Origin: Arsenicicoccus dermatophilus
GTDB lineage: Bacteria > Actinomycetota > Actinomycetes > Actinomycetales > Dermatophilaceae
NCBI RefSeq assembly: GCF_022568795.1
Contig: NZ_JAKZHU010000001.1
Span: forward strand, 2,232,001-2,296,000
Length of the DNA: 64,000 nt
Direction of reading: 5' to 3'
Below are positions 11,274-22,069 of this stretch, one piece after another (the first letter of the stretch is position 1; each line of letters opens with the position of its first letter). The notes below the pieces were generated by a model, which was not told the DNA's origin, did not search any database, and was given only the letters and a program-made list of their open reading frames with translations. The position numbers and the translations under genes were made by a program.

Positions 11274-12383
11274 ATGCGCGTCGCCGTACCCCTGCCCTCC
11301 CTGCCCCGTCCGGCAGGTCTGTCCCCCGCCGACGTCCACGCCGTGGCCCCCGCGCCACTCCCCCGCGAGAGCCCCCGCCTGTCAGCGACCTTCGACCCCC
11401 TGGCGATCTCCTGGGACCGCGCCCTCGCCTGGGCCCAGGGGGCCCCGCTGCGCGTCGTGATGATCGTCCTGGGCGCCATCGCGACCCGGTGGCTGGTCCA
11501 CCGTGCCATCAACGGCTTCGTGCACGGGCTCCTGCTCAGCTCGCGGGCCGCCGAGGAGCGGGCCGCGGGAACCCAGCGGGTGCAGACCTCCGAGCTGCCG
11601 ATCCTGTCCCGCCAGATGCGGCGGGCGTCCAAGATCTTCGGCGACCCGGCCTTCATCAGCGCCACCCGCCAGGAGCAGCGGGTGCGCACCCTCGGCGCGG
11701 TGCTGCGGTCGGTGACCACGGTGGTCGTGGCCTTCGTCGCCGCCCTGATGATCGGCGAGGCGCTCGGCTTCAACATGGCCCCGCTGCTCGCCTCGGCGTC
11801 CGTGGGTGGTGTGGCGCTCGGCTTCGGCGCGCAGAGCCTGGTCAAGGACTACCTGTCCGGGATGTTCATGATCGTCGAGGACCAGTACGGCGTGGGCGAC
11901 GTCGTCGACACCGGCGAGGTGATCGGCACGGTCGAGAACGTCTCCTTGCGCCTGACCACCATCCGGGACTTCAACGGCGTCATCTGGTACATCCGCAACG
12001 GCGAGATCCTGCGCGTCGCCAACCGCTCCCAGGGCTGGTCCACCGCCCTGGTGGACATCCCCGTGCCGGTCACGGAGCCGATGGAGCGGGTCCTGCCGAT
12101 CATCTCCCGGGCCGTGCGCGGCATGGACACCGATCCCGAGCTGGACGGCAAGATCACCGAGGAGCCCGAGGTCGGCGGGGTCGAGTCCATCAGCGCCGGC
12201 GTCGCGACCGTCCGCATCATCGTCAAGTGCGCCCCCAACGAGTCCATCGTGGTCGCCCGCCAGGTGCGCTCCCGCGTGATGGCGACCCTGAGCGCCGAGG
12301 GCATCTCGCTGCCGACCGTGCCCGTCGTCCCGAGCTTCGGCCCGGGCGTCCTGCCGTATGCCGGGTCGGAGACCCCCAAGTGA
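11274..12383 (+). CDS. mscS: Mechanosensitive ion channel, MscS family
   Basis: 369 residues. A hydrophobic N-terminal segment (VVMIVLGAIATRWLVH) and a second pair around residues 140-175 lead into the pore-helix/beta-domain junction GVALGFGAQSLVKDYLSG, the MscS hallmark. The beta domain follows with EDQYGVGDVVDTGEVIGTVE. The protein opens under membrane tension to release solutes during hypoosmotic shock. The globin gene starts inside its stop codon (GTGA overlap), so the two are probably cotranscribed. An ATG at 11263 lies in another frame. The start at 11274 is the first in frame near the GGTGGAG element. Confidence 0.9.
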   Translation: MRVAVPLPSLPRPAGLSPADVHAVAPAPLPRESPRLSATFDPLAISWDRALAWAQGAPLRVVMIVLGAIATRWLVHRAINGFVHGLLLSSRAAEERAAGTQRVQTSELPILSRQMRRASKIFGDPAFISATRQEQRVRTLGAVLRSVTTVVVAFVAALMIGEALGFNMAPLLASASVGGVALGFGAQSLVKDYLSGMFMIVEDQYGVGDVVDTGEVIGTVENVSLRLTTIRDFNGVIWYIRNGEILRVANRSQGWSTALVDIPVPVTEPMERVLPIISRAVRGMDTDPELDGKITEEPEVGGVESISAGVATVRIIVKCAPNESIVVARQVRSRVMATLSAEGISLPTVPVVPSFGPGVLPYAGSETPK

Positions 12384-12907
12384 CGCCCGCCGACGCGCCC
12401 CAGCCCCCTGCCCCGCAGCCTGACCCCGCCCGGCCCGACGCCGACGCCGACGCCGCTCAGCCCGGCCCGGCCCGGCCGGAGCCCAGCCAGCCCCACCGGC
12501 TCCCGCAGCCCGGCCCCCGCCGCGGGGACGCGACCACCTTCTACGACGCCATGGGCGGGGCCGCGGCCTTCGAGCAGCTCACCCGCGAGTTCTACCTGCG
12601 GGTGGCGCAGGACCCCGAGCTGCGCGCCCTGTATCCCGAGGAGGACCTCGGCCCGGCCGAGCGGCGCCTGCGGATGTTCCTGGAGCAGTACTGGGGCGGC
12701 CCGACGACCTACTCCCAGGAGCGCGGCCACCCGCGGCTGCGGATGCGGCACGTGGGCTTCGCCGTGACCCCTCGGATGCGGGACCACTGGCTGCAGCACA
12801 TGATGGCGGCCGCCGACACCCTGCACCTGGACCCGCCGCTGGACGAGGCGCTGCGGCACTACCTCACCAACGCCGCGAACTTCCTGGTCAACAGCCCCGA
12901 CGCCTGA
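12380..12907 (+). CDS. glbO: Truncated hemoglobin, group II (GlbO-like) with Pro-rich N-terminal extension
   Basis: GTG start at 12380 overlaps the mscS stop, giving 175 residues. The first 50 or so residues are a low-complexity Pro/Ala/Asp extension. The globin domain then begins at TTFYDAMGGAAAFEQLTREFY. Family features include LYPEEDLGPAERRLRMFLEQYWGGPTTY-type residues (Tyr B10 and the Trp-containing helix) and RHVGFAVTPRMRDHWLQHM carrying the proximal region. Group II globins bind O2 and NO and are thought to help respiration and detoxification near the membrane. The extension could be trimmed if an internal start is used, but no better Shine-Dalgarno is seen. Confidence 0.9.
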   Translation: MTPADAPQPPAPQPDPARPDADADAAQPGPARPEPSQPHRLPQPGPRRGDATTFYDAMGGAAAFEQLTREFYLRVAQDPELRALYPEEDLGPAERRLRMFLEQYWGGPTTYSQERGHPRLRMRHVGFAVTPRMRDHWLQHMMAAADTLHLDPPLDEALRHYLTNAANFLVNSPDA

Positions 12908-12963
12908 CGCACGGGAGCGCCCGGCCGGGCGCGGGCCGTCAGCCCCCGTCCAGGCTGTCCTCT

Positions 12964-12985
12964 CCCGCGGAAGCGCCTCCGCGGG
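12964..12985. terminator. Hairpin after glbO
   Basis: 8-bp arms CCCGCGGA/TCCGCGGG with a 6-nt loop lie between glbO and the GDPD gene. There is no T-tract, so it may be a weak or Rho-independent-like terminator of high-GC type. Confidence 0.4.
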
Positions 12986-13012
12986 TGCCGCCAGGTGCGA
13001 GGATGTCCGTTC

Positions 13013-13831
13013 GTGAGGGCTTCGGACTTCCCGTACTTCGACTCCCCCGCGCCGATCGCGCTCGCGCACCGGGGCGGCGCCCGCTATGCCCCCAACGTGG
13101 GGCGGGAGAACACCTTGGCGGCCTTCCGGACGGCCTACGACCTGGGCTATCGCTATCTGGAGACCGATGTCCACGCCACCGTCGACGGGCACCTCGTGGC
13201 GCTCCACGACACCCGGCTGGACCGGGTGAGCGACCGCTCCGGCGCCATCGCCGACCTCACCTGGGAGCAGGTGCGCCGGGCGCGGGTGGGCGGCGAGCCG
13301 GTCCCGCTGCTGTCCGACCTGCTGGAGGCCCTTCCGGACGCCCGGTTCAACATCGACCTCAAGTCCCCCGGCGCGGTCGTCCCGGCGGCCCAGGCGATCC
13401 TGGCCGCCGGCGCCCTGGACCGGGTCTGCCTCGGGTCCTTCTCGCAGCGCCGCCTCAGCCACGCCCGCGAGCTGCTCGGCCCGCGCGTCGCCACGGCCGC
13501 GGGCGGGCCCGGTGTCGCGACCTTGCGGTTCCTGCCCCGGCTGGTGAGCCAGTGGCTGCGCACCCCGGCGCCGGTGCTGCAGATCCCTCGACGCCACACC
13601 CTCGCCGGGCGCGAGATCGAGCTCGTCACACCGGACTTCGTGGCCGCCGTGCACCGACGCGGCAAGCAGGTCCACGTCTGGACCATCGACGACCCCGCCG
13701 AGATGCACGAGCTGCTCGACCTCGGGGTCGACGGCCTGGTGAGCGACGCCATCGACGTGCTGCGCGCCGTGCTCGCCGAGCGGGGCCAGTGGCACGAGCC
13801 GGACGAGACGACCGCTAGCGTGGATCGGTGA
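13013..13831 (+). CDS. Glycerophosphodiester phosphodiesterase
   Basis: 272 residues from GTG 13013 (MRASDFPYFDSPAPIALAHRGG), preceded by GCGAGGA. GDPD-family residues are seen: AHRGG (first catalytic His), ETDVHATVDGHLVALHD (metal-binding Glu/Asp and second His) and FNIDLKS. It hydrolyses glycerophosphodiesters to glycerol-3-phosphate and an alcohol. No signal peptide is visible, so it is probably cytoplasmic. A start 18 bp upstream (12995) is possible but would add a segment not seen in relatives. The downstream MFS gene overlaps its stop by 4 bp. Confidence 0.92.
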   Translation: MRASDFPYFDSPAPIALAHRGGARYAPNVGRENTLAAFRTAYDLGYRYLETDVHATVDGHLVALHDTRLDRVSDRSGAIADLTWEQVRRARVGGEPVPLLSDLLEALPDARFNIDLKSPGAVVPAAQAILAAGALDRVCLGSFSQRRLSHARELLGPRVATAAGGPGVATLRFLPRLVSQWLRTPAPVLQIPRRHTLAGREIELVTPDFVAAVHRRGKQVHVWTIDDPAEMHELLDLGVDGLVSDAIDVLRAVLAERGQWHEPDETTASVDR

Positions 13832-15237
13832 GCACCCACCCCCGGACCGACGCAAGCCCTCACGACGACCCGACCCCAGGACCGCTGGCGCCGACATACC
13901 GGCTGGTCACCCTGATCATGCTCGCCCAGGTGACGCTGGTGGCCTTCGAGTCGATGGCGGTCACGACCGCGATGCCCGCCGTGGCGCGCGAGCTGGACGC
14001 GGTGCGGTCCTACGGCCTGGTGTTCTCGCTGTTCCTGTCCGCGCAGCTGCTCGGGACCGTGCTCGCGGGCACCTGGTGCGACCTGCGCGGACCCCTGCCG
14101 GTCACCCTCGTCGGGCAGGCCGGGCTGGCGCTCGGGTCGGCGCTGGCGGGCGTGTCCACGAGCTTCCCGATGCTGCTGGCCGGGCGCGTCGTGGCCGGCT
14201 TCGGAGGCGGGCTGCTCGTCGTCGCGCTGTATGTCGTGATCGGGCGCGCCTATCCGGAGTCCTTGCGGCCCCAGGTCTTCGGCTGGGTCAGCGCCGCCTG
14301 GGTGCTGCCGTCGATCATCGGCCCGCTGCTGGCCGCCTGGCTGACCGAGTCGCTGTCCTGGCGCTGGGTCTTCCTGGTGTGCGTGCCGCCCGTGCTGGTC
14401 ACCGCCGCCCTGACCTGGGCACGCCGCCGGGTGGTCGCCCCGCCCGGGCACGTGGGCTCCGGGCGCGACCGCGCCGAGCACCGCCGCAGCGCCGTCGCCG
14501 GGATGCTCGTGGCCCTGGGAGCCGGGGCGCTGCAGTGGGGCTCGCAGCACGTCGAGCCGCTGGAGGCCCTGCCGCTGGCCGTCGGGGCGCTCGGGCTGCT
14601 GGTCGTCGCGGGCTTCGCGCCGCGCCTGGTGCCGCCCGGCACGCTGCGGCTCGCGCGCGGGCTGCCATCGGTGACGATGGCGAGGTTCCTGCTGACCGCG
14701 GGGTTCAACGGGGCGATCACCTTCGTGCCGCTCATGCTCGTCGCCGAGCGTGGCGCCTCGGCCACGACGGCCGGCGTGATGATGACGCTCGGCTCGCTCG
14801 GGTGGTCGCTGGGGGCGGCGCTGCAGGGGCGGGAGGGTTTCGTGCGCGACCGCTATCGGCTGCTCGGGCTGGGCGGGATCGCCCTGGCCGCCGGGCTCGT
14901 CGGGCTCGCACTGGTCGCCGGGCTCGGCCTGACGCCGTGGCTCGTGCCCGTCGCGGTCACCGGGATGGGGCTCGGGATGGGGCTCGCCATGTCCACGATC
15001 TCCGTGCTCGGGCTCGACCTGACCCCGGTGGCCGACCACGGCCAGACCTCCGCGTCGCTGCAGCTCGCCGACACCCTCGGGTCCGCGCTCGGGGTGGCCG
15101 TCACCGGGGCGGTGTTCGCCGGGCTGCACCGCGGGGCCGGGCTCGACGCCCGAGCCTACGTGGCGCTCTGGTCGGTGTGCGCGGCGTCCGGGCTGCTGGT
15201 GGTGGCGGCGGGCCGACGTGCCCGCCCGGCGGCCTGA
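13828..15237 (+). CDS. MFS transporter (drug/H+ antiporter type)
   Basis: 469 residues from GTG 13828. It shows the alternating hydrophobic segments of a 12-14 helix MFS permease. Motif A-like GTWCDLRGP follows helix 2, and the GRVVAGFGGGLLVVALYVVIGR region matches DHA transporters. Long Leu/Gly/Val helices follow at roughly residues 155-180, 225-245 and 330-395. Substrate unknown. It overlaps the GDPD stop (GTGA) and so is probably cotranscribed with it. It ends in a region of inverted repeats facing the thioesterase pair. Confidence 0.88.
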   Translation: MSTHPRTDASPHDDPTPGPLAPTYRLVTLIMLAQVTLVAFESMAVTTAMPAVARELDAVRSYGLVFSLFLSAQLLGTVLAGTWCDLRGPLPVTLVGQAGLALGSALAGVSTSFPMLLAGRVVAGFGGGLLVVALYVVIGRAYPESLRPQVFGWVSAAWVLPSIIGPLLAAWLTESLSWRWVFLVCVPPVLVTAALTWARRRVVAPPGHVGSGRDRAEHRRSAVAGMLVALGAGALQWGSQHVEPLEALPLAVGALGLLVVAGFAPRLVPPGTLRLARGLPSVTMARFLLTAGFNGAITFVPLMLVAERGASATTAGVMMTLGSLGWSLGAALQGREGFVRDRYRLLGLGGIALAAGLVGLALVAGLGLTPWLVPVAVTGMGLGMGLAMSTISVLGLDLTPVADHGQTSASLQLADTLGSALGVAVTGAVFAGLHRGAGLDARAYVALWSVCAASGLLVVAAGRRARPAA

Positions 15238-15363
15238 CCGCGCCCGCCGCCGACCCGGCATACCCCCGCCGCCGCGCGCCCGGCCCCACCTCGCCGTCCC
15301 CCACCGTGCACCCCGGGCCAGGCTGGCCCCGTGGCACGTTCGAAGAAGGCCCATGACGTACTC

Positions 15364-15386
15364 TTCGGGGCCAGCCTGGCCCCGAA
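15364..15386. terminator. Bidirectional terminator-like hairpin
   Basis: TTCGGGGCCA and TGGCCCCGAA pair as perfect 10-bp arms around a 3-nt loop. A second GGGCCA/TGGCCC repeat lies about 50 bp upstream (15,314-15,328). The site is between the convergent MFS and thioesterase-pair genes. The whole 15,238-15,480 gap otherwise shows only GC-rich direct repeats. Confidence 0.6.
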
Positions 15387-15480
15387 GGCCCGGGCGCGGG
15401 TGGGGCGCGAGGGCCCGGGCGCGGGTGGAGCGGGCGCAGGTGGATCGGGTGGCCCGTGAGGCGGTGCGGACGTAGGCCGG

Positions 15481-16191
15481 TCAGCGGGTGAGCACGTGCC
15501 CGACGGGCGTGGACAGCCGCAACCACGGCCCGCTGCGATAGACCACGGCCGGCGCCGCACCCACGAAGCCCAGCACGTGAGCCGCGAAAGCCACCCCCGA
15601 CGGCAGGTCCGCCACGGTGGCGGCGACAGCCGGACAGGACGACGGGCCGCCTGCCGGCGCCTGGCCGGACGGCGAGGAAGCCGCGACGGCGGCGGTCGGC
15701 ACGGGGCGCGCCCACACCCGCCGACGCAGCTCGGCCACGGCCAGCGCCGCGGCGGAAGACCCCGTGGCCGAGGCGATCTCGGCGATCCCGGCCTCGGCTG
15801 CGCGGGTCAGGTCGGAGCCGGGCACCTCCCCCACGAGCTCCCACCCGGACCGCGGAGGCGCCTGTCCTGCCCACGGCGCGGCCACCTGGGTCGGTGGCAC
15901 CGACAGGGTGGTCCCCGCCTCCCGGGCGAACCGGTCGAGCAGCCCGGCCACCGGCACGGTCACGTCCAGGTCCGCCGGCTGCGCCAGACGACAGGTGCGC
16001 AGGCCCAGCACCAGCCCCTGGGACAGGAGCCCGCTCCCCGGCAGCACGGGGGCATAGGCCGCCAGCACGGTCCCGACCACCTGCAGCCGGATCGCCGCCG
16101 AGCGGTCGAGGGACGCCGCACGCCCGGCATAGGTGCGCAGGTCGGACGCCGTCTGCTCGTCGGCCAGGTGCAGCTCGACGCCCTCGGTCAT
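15481..16191 (-). CDS. Conserved actinobacterial protein of unknown function
   Basis: 236 residues from ATG 16191, which overlaps the thioesterase stop by 4 bp. It begins MTEGVELHLADEQTASDLRT. No domain is recognised with confidence. The protein is Ala/Pro/Gly-rich, has no clear membrane helix, and has a low-complexity Ser/Ala/Pro linker around residues 165-190. Tight translational coupling to the acyl-CoA thioesterase gene suggests a shared role, but function is not inferred. Confidence 0.75.
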   Translation of the reverse strand: MTEGVELHLADEQTASDLRTYAGRAASLDRSAAIRLQVVGTVLAAYAPVLPGSGLLSQGLVLGLRTCRLAQPADLDVTVPVAGLLDRFAREAGTTLSVPPTQVAAPWAGQAPPRSGWELVGEVPGSDLTRAAEAGIAEIASATGSSAAALAVAELRRRVWARPVPTAAVAASSPSGQAPAGGPSSCPAVAATVADLPSGVAFAAHVLGFVGAAPAVVYRSGPWLRLSTPVGHVLTR

Positions 16192-16643
16192 CGCCGCCGC
16201 CGCAGGGCCACCGGGTCGCCGAGCAGCTGGTCCAGGACGGCGCGCTCGCGGTCGTCGATGCGTCGCGGCTGCCCGTCCGCGAAGTCGAAGCCGACCATCG
16301 TCGAGGTCGCGACGGCATAGGTCCGCTCCCCCACGCGCTCGGGGTCGCGAATGACGTAGTCGAGGTCGTAGGACGCTCCGCCGATGCGGCTGACCCACAT
16401 GTCCACGACGACCGGGGCGTGGCGGTACTCCAGGGGCAGGTGGTACTCGATCTCGCTGCGGGCCACCAGGACTCCGCGCCCGAGCACCGGGTCGTGCTCG
16501 CCGAACCACGCGTGGAAGCCCTCGACGCGCGCCTCTTCGAGCAGGCGGAGGTACTGCACGTTGTTGACGTGACCGTAGGCGTCCATGTCGCTCCAGCGGA
16601 GCGGGATCTCGACGGAGTACGGGCGTGGGGCGTGGGCAGGCAT
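16188..16643 (-). CDS. Acyl-CoA thioesterase (YbgC/FcbC-like hotdog fold)
   Basis: 151 residues from ATG 16643 (MPAHAPRPYSVEIPLRWSDMD). The RWSDMDAYGHVNNVQYLRLLE stretch is the 4-hydroxybenzoyl-CoA thioesterase-type motif with the catalytic Asp (SDMD). Such enzymes hydrolyse acyl-CoA thioesters in the cytoplasm. The frame stays open to 16706, but that start would reach into the divergent recQ gene. Its partner gene overlaps its stop. Confidence 0.88.
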   Translation of the reverse strand: MPAHAPRPYSVEIPLRWSDMDAYGHVNNVQYLRLLEEARVEGFHAWFGEHDPVLGRGVLVARSEIEYHLPLEYRHAPVVVDMWVSRIGGASYDLDYVIRDPERVGERTYAVATSTMVGFDFADGQPRRIDDRERAVLDQLLGDPVALRRRR

Positions 16644-16704
16644 GGCATCCATCATCACGCATGGTGCCGGGTGTATGTCGGTGCGCGGTCCTAGGGTGGG
16701 CGCC

Positions 16705-18870
16705 ATGACGGACGACGAGGGTGTGGTCGGGGTGGCCCGTGGCGGCAGCGGGGTCGCGGAGGCGGTCGACCCGCAGCTGCACGAGCAGGCGGTGGCGGCG
16801 CTGCGGCGGCTCGTCGGGCGGCCCGACGTGGACTTCCGCGACGGTCAGCTGGAGGCGGTGGCGGCGCTGGTCTCGGCGCGGCAGCGGGTGCTCGTGGTGC
16901 AGCGGACGGGCTGGGGCAAGTCGGCGGTCTACTTCGTGGCGACGGCGCTGCGGCGGGCGGCGGGGGCCGGGCCGACGATCATCGTGTCGCCGCTGCTGGC
17001 GCTGATGCGCGACCAGATCGCGGCGGCCGGGCGCGCGGGCGTCCGTGCGGTGTCGATGAACTCGGCCAACCCCGAGGCCTGGGGCGAGGTGGCAGCGGCG
17101 CTCGCGGCGGACGAGGTGGACGTGCTCCTGGTCAGCCCGGAGCGCCTCAACAACCCGCGCTTCCGCGACGAGCAGCTGCCCGGGCTCGCGGCGCGCTGCG
17201 GGCTGCTCGTGGTCGACGAGGCCCACTGCGTCAGCGACTGGGGGCACGACTTCCGGCCGGACTACCGCCGGATCCGGGACCTGCTCGGCGAGCTGCCCGC
17301 CGACGTCCCGGTGCTCGCGACCACCGCGACGGCCAACGCCCGGGTGGTCGACGACGTCGCCGAGCAGCTCGAGACCGGTGGCCACGAGGTCCTCACGGTG
17401 CGGGGCTCCCTGGCTCGCGACTCGCTGCGGCTGGGGGTGCTGCGGCTGCGCTCCGCGGAGCAGCAGCTCGGTTGGCTCACCGCGCACCTGGCCTCGCTGC
17501 CGGGCAGCGGGATCATCTACTCCCTCACCGTCTCCGGGGCCGAGGACGTCGCCGAGGCGCTGCGCCAGGCCGGGCACGAGGTGCGGGCCTACACCGGGCG
17601 CACCGACCCCGCCGACCGCGAGCAGCTGGAGGCCATGCTGCGGGACAACCAGGTCAAGGCCCTGGTGGCGACCAGCGCGCTGGGGATGGGCTTCGACAAG
17701 CCCGACCTGGGGTTCGTGGTGCACCTGGGGTCGCCGAGCTCACCGGTCGCGTACTACCAGCAGGTCGGTCGTGCCGGCCGTGGCGTCGGCCGCGCCGACG
17801 TGCTGCTGCTGCCGTCGCCCGCCGACCGGGACATCTGGTCCTACTTCGCGTCCGCGTCCATGCCGCGTCCCGAGCAGGCCGAGGCGGTGATCGCGGCCCT
17901 CGGCGCATCGGGCAGGCCGTTGTCCACGGCCGCCCTGGAGACCATCGTCGACGTCCGCCGCACCCGGCTCGAGCTGCTGCTCAAGGTCCTCGACGTCGAC
18001 GGCGCCGTCCGTCGCGTGCAGGGCGGCTGGACGGGCACGGGCCGACCCTGGGTGTATGACGCCGAGCGCTACGCCCGCGTCGCGCAGGCCCGGGACCGCG
18101 AGGCCGAGCTGATGCTCACCTATCAGCGCGGCGAGGAGTGCCGGATGGCCTTCCTGCAGCGGGTCCTCGACGACCCCAGCGCCGAGCCGTGCGGCCGGTG
18201 CGACGTGTGCGCCGGGCCGTGGTTCCCCGCCGACGTGCCCGAGGGTGCGGTGGTCGAGGCACGCACCCGGCTCGACAAGCCCGGGGTGCTCCTCGAGCCG
18301 CGCGCCCAGTGGCCGACCGGGATGCCACGTCTCGGGGTGGAGGTCAAGGGCAAGATCGCCGCGGCCGAGCAGGCCGACCCGGGGCGCGCGCTCGCCCGCC
18401 TCACCGACCTCGGCTGGGGCCAGCGGGTCCGCGCGCTGGTGTCGGGCCCGGACGCGCCGGTCGACGAGGCGCTGCTGCGGGCCTGCGTGCCGGTGCTGCG
18501 CGACTGGGGCTGGGACGAGCGGCCGTTCGCGGTGACCTGGGTGCCGTCGCGGACCCGGCCGCAGCTGGTGGAGTCGCTCGCGCGGGGGCTCGCCTCGATG
18601 GGCCGGATGGTCGACCTCGGGCCGCTCGAGCTCGTCGACGGCGGACCGACCGGCGAGCGCGGCGGCAACAGCGCCTTCCGGCTGGCCGGGGTCTGGGACC
18701 GGGTGGCCGTCCCGCCGATCGTCCGGGACAACCTCGAGCTCAGCCCCGGTGCCGTCCTGCTCGTGGACGACCTGGTCGACTCCCGCTGGACCATGACCGT
18801 GGCGGCCCGGGCGCTGCGGCGGGCCGGGGCGACGCGAGTGCTCCCCTTCGCGCTGGCCGTGGCCGGCTGA
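16705..18870 (+). CDS. recQ: RecQ-family DNA helicase with C-terminal phosphoribosyltransferase-like domain
   Basis: 721 residues. A RecQ Q-motif (FRDGQLEAV, about residue 44), Walker A (QRTGWGKSA, about 66) and the DEAH box VVDEAHCVSDWGHDFRPDYR are present, followed by helicase C (GMGFDKPDLGFVVHLGSP, QQVGRAGRG). A RecQ zinc site follows (EECRMAF with CGRCDVC). The last 200 or so residues lack an HRDC domain. Instead they contain VLLVDDLVDSRWTMT, a PRPP-binding-loop-like sequence of type I phosphoribosyltransferases. It unwinds DNA in recombination and repair, and the role of the tail is unknown. It is divergent from the thioesterase pair across 61 bp. Confidence 0.9.
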   Translation: MTDDEGVVGVARGGSGVAEAVDPQLHEQAVAALRRLVGRPDVDFRDGQLEAVAALVSARQRVLVVQRTGWGKSAVYFVATALRRAAGAGPTIIVSPLLALMRDQIAAAGRAGVRAVSMNSANPEAWGEVAAALAADEVDVLLVSPERLNNPRFRDEQLPGLAARCGLLVVDEAHCVSDWGHDFRPDYRRIRDLLGELPADVPVLATTATANARVVDDVAEQLETGGHEVLTVRGSLARDSLRLGVLRLRSAEQQLGWLTAHLASLPGSGIIYSLTVSGAEDVAEALRQAGHEVRAYTGRTDPADREQLEAMLRDNQVKALVATSALGMGFDKPDLGFVVHLGSPSSPVAYYQQVGRAGRGVGRADVLLLPSPADRDIWSYFASASMPRPEQAEAVIAALGASGRPLSTAALETIVDVRRTRLELLLKVLDVDGAVRRVQGGWTGTGRPWVYDAERYARVAQARDREAELMLTYQRGEECRMAFLQRVLDDPSAEPCGRCDVCAGPWFPADVPEGAVVEARTRLDKPGVLLEPRAQWPTGMPRLGVEVKGKIAAAEQADPGRALARLTDLGWGQRVRALVSGPDAPVDEALLRACVPVLRDWGWDERPFAVTWVPSRTRPQLVESLARGLASMGRMVDLGPLELVDGGPTGERGGNSAFRLAGVWDRVAVPPIVRDNLELSPGAVLLVDDLVDSRWTMTVAARALRRAGATRVLPFALAVAG

Positions 18871-19177
18871 CCGACCGTCACGCGACAGGTCACCAGCGGT
18901 GGGCGACGTCCACCACGACGCGCTGGTGCGAGCCCGGGCCCTTGAGCACGAAGAGGCGGTAGGGCAGCCGGGCGCGGGTCACGACGGCGACGGCCTCGTG
19001 GCCCTGGGCGGTGATGCGGGTGCGAGACCTGGATTCCCCCAGGTGACGGCGTCGTCAACCCGGGACGGTCGTCCGGATGAGGCTCACGCTGGAGCCGCCC
19101 CTGACGCGGGGCAGGCAACACCTGAGCACCAGGTGGGAGAGATCAGCCGGACGGGCCAGGGAGGCTACCCTGGCGCC
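18871..19177. other. Intergenic stretch with a possible small gene remnant on the minus strand
   Basis: No plus-strand gene is convincing before the tesB start. On the minus strand a frame ending at the stop 18890-18892 reads LPYRLFVLKGPGSHQRVVVD near its C-terminus and looks protein-like. However, an upstream in-frame stop lies near 19,056 and no ATG/GTG start is present except one near the middle. It could be a decayed small gene. Confidence 0.35.
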
Positions 19178-20146
19178 GTGACCTCCCCCACCCACGACCC
19201 TTTCCACGAGCTCCTCCAGCTGCTGGACCTGCGACACCTCGGCACCGCGCGCACGACGATCTCGCCGCGCTCGGACGCCGGACCGGAGTCCTTCCTCACC
19301 GAGCAGATCCTCGGCGATCCCGACCGCGAGATCTTCGAGGGGCAGAGCCAGTGGCAGCCGCACGGGCGCGTCTTCGGCGGGCAGGTGCTCGCCCAGACCA
19401 TCATTGCCGCGGGACGCACCATCGAGACGGCGGCCGGCGAGCCCGCCCGGCCCATCCACTCGCTGCACGCCTACTTCGTGCGCCCCGGGTCGGTGGACAA
19501 GCCGATCCGCTTCTCCGTCGAGCGAGTTCGCGACGGGCGGTCCTTCTCGACCCGGCGGGTGCACGCCCTGCAGGACGGGCACGCGATCCTCGCCATGACC
19601 GCGTCCTTCCAGGAGCCGGCGGGCGGCATGGACCACCAGGACCCGATGCCCCCGGTGCCGACGCCGGAGGAGCTCCCGAGCGTCGAGGAGAAGTACGGCG
19701 CCGTCGACCACCCGGCCGCCCGCCATCTCGCCTACGGCCGGCCCATCGACCTGCGCCACGTGGACGGCGACCTGTGGTCGGTGCCCGCCACCGAGCAGGT
19801 CGCCCACCAGGAGCTGTGGCTGCGGGCGATCGGCACGCTGCCGGACGACCCGCTGGTGCACGCGGCGGTGATGGCCTACGCCAGCGACTATGCCCTGCTC
19901 GAGCCGGTGATCCGCCGTCATGGCGTGGCCTGGGTCGACCGGCGGCTGCGGGCGGCGAGCCTGGACCACGCCATGTGGTTCCACCGGCCCGCGCGCGTCG
20001 ACGAGTGGATGCTCTACACGCAGTACTCCCCCAGCGCCCAGGGCGGCCGGGGGCTCGGCATGGGGCGCATGTTCACGCGCGACGGTGTGCTCGCCGCCTC
20101 GGTGGCCCAGGAGGGCATGCTGCGCCTCAAGGAGTCCGGCGCCTGA
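19178..20146 (+). CDS. tesB: Acyl-CoA thioesterase II
   Basis: 322 residues from GTG 19178 (MTSPTHDPFHELLQLLDL). TesB double-hotdog features are present: FGGQVLAQTIIAAGRTIE in the first half, LHAYFVRPGSVDKPIRFSVE, and a C-terminal repeat with LDHAMWFHRPARVDEWMLY containing the catalytic Asp region. It hydrolyses medium and long acyl-CoA esters. It converges on ettA across a strong hairpin. Confidence 0.93.
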   Translation: MTSPTHDPFHELLQLLDLRHLGTARTTISPRSDAGPESFLTEQILGDPDREIFEGQSQWQPHGRVFGGQVLAQTIIAAGRTIETAAGEPARPIHSLHAYFVRPGSVDKPIRFSVERVRDGRSFSTRRVHALQDGHAILAMTASFQEPAGGMDHQDPMPPVPTPEELPSVEEKYGAVDHPAARHLAYGRPIDLRHVDGDLWSVPATEQVAHQELWLRAIGTLPDDPLVHAAVMAYASDYALLEPVIRRHGVAWVDRRLRAASLDHAMWFHRPARVDEWMLYTQYSPSAQGGRGLGMGRMFTRDGVLAASVAQEGMLRLKESGA

Positions 20147-20222
20147 TCCCCCTGCACGGCACACCAGGCCGCGCGGCACATCAGCTCGTATGCCGCTGCC
20201 GGAGCCGGCAGGACCTGACGCG

Positions 20223-20268
20223 ACGCGAGCGGCCCCGCGCCCGGGAAGGGGTGCGGGGCCGCTCGCGT
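20223..20268. terminator. Bidirectional terminator between tesB and ettA
   Basis: Perfect 16-bp GC-rich arms (20223-20238 and 20253-20268) around a 14-nt loop lie between two convergent genes. Confidence 0.8.
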
Positions 20269-20278
20269 GGGGACTGCC

Positions 20279-21961
<1,683 letters not shown>

Positions 21962-22069
21962 GCAGGTCAGGCTATCGGTCCGCGCGCACCTCACCCAATC
22001 CGCGACCTGGCGGGGCGTCGCCGGTCGGCGCCGCCCCGCCAGGGGCCGCTCCCGCGCCGCCACGCCCGG

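Noticed and set aside
15354-15475. 40-codon ORF with GAAGAAGG upstream (MTYSSGPAWPRRPGRG...)
   Set aside because: It is built mostly from the GC-rich inverted and direct repeats of the intergenic terminator region, with no protein-like pattern.
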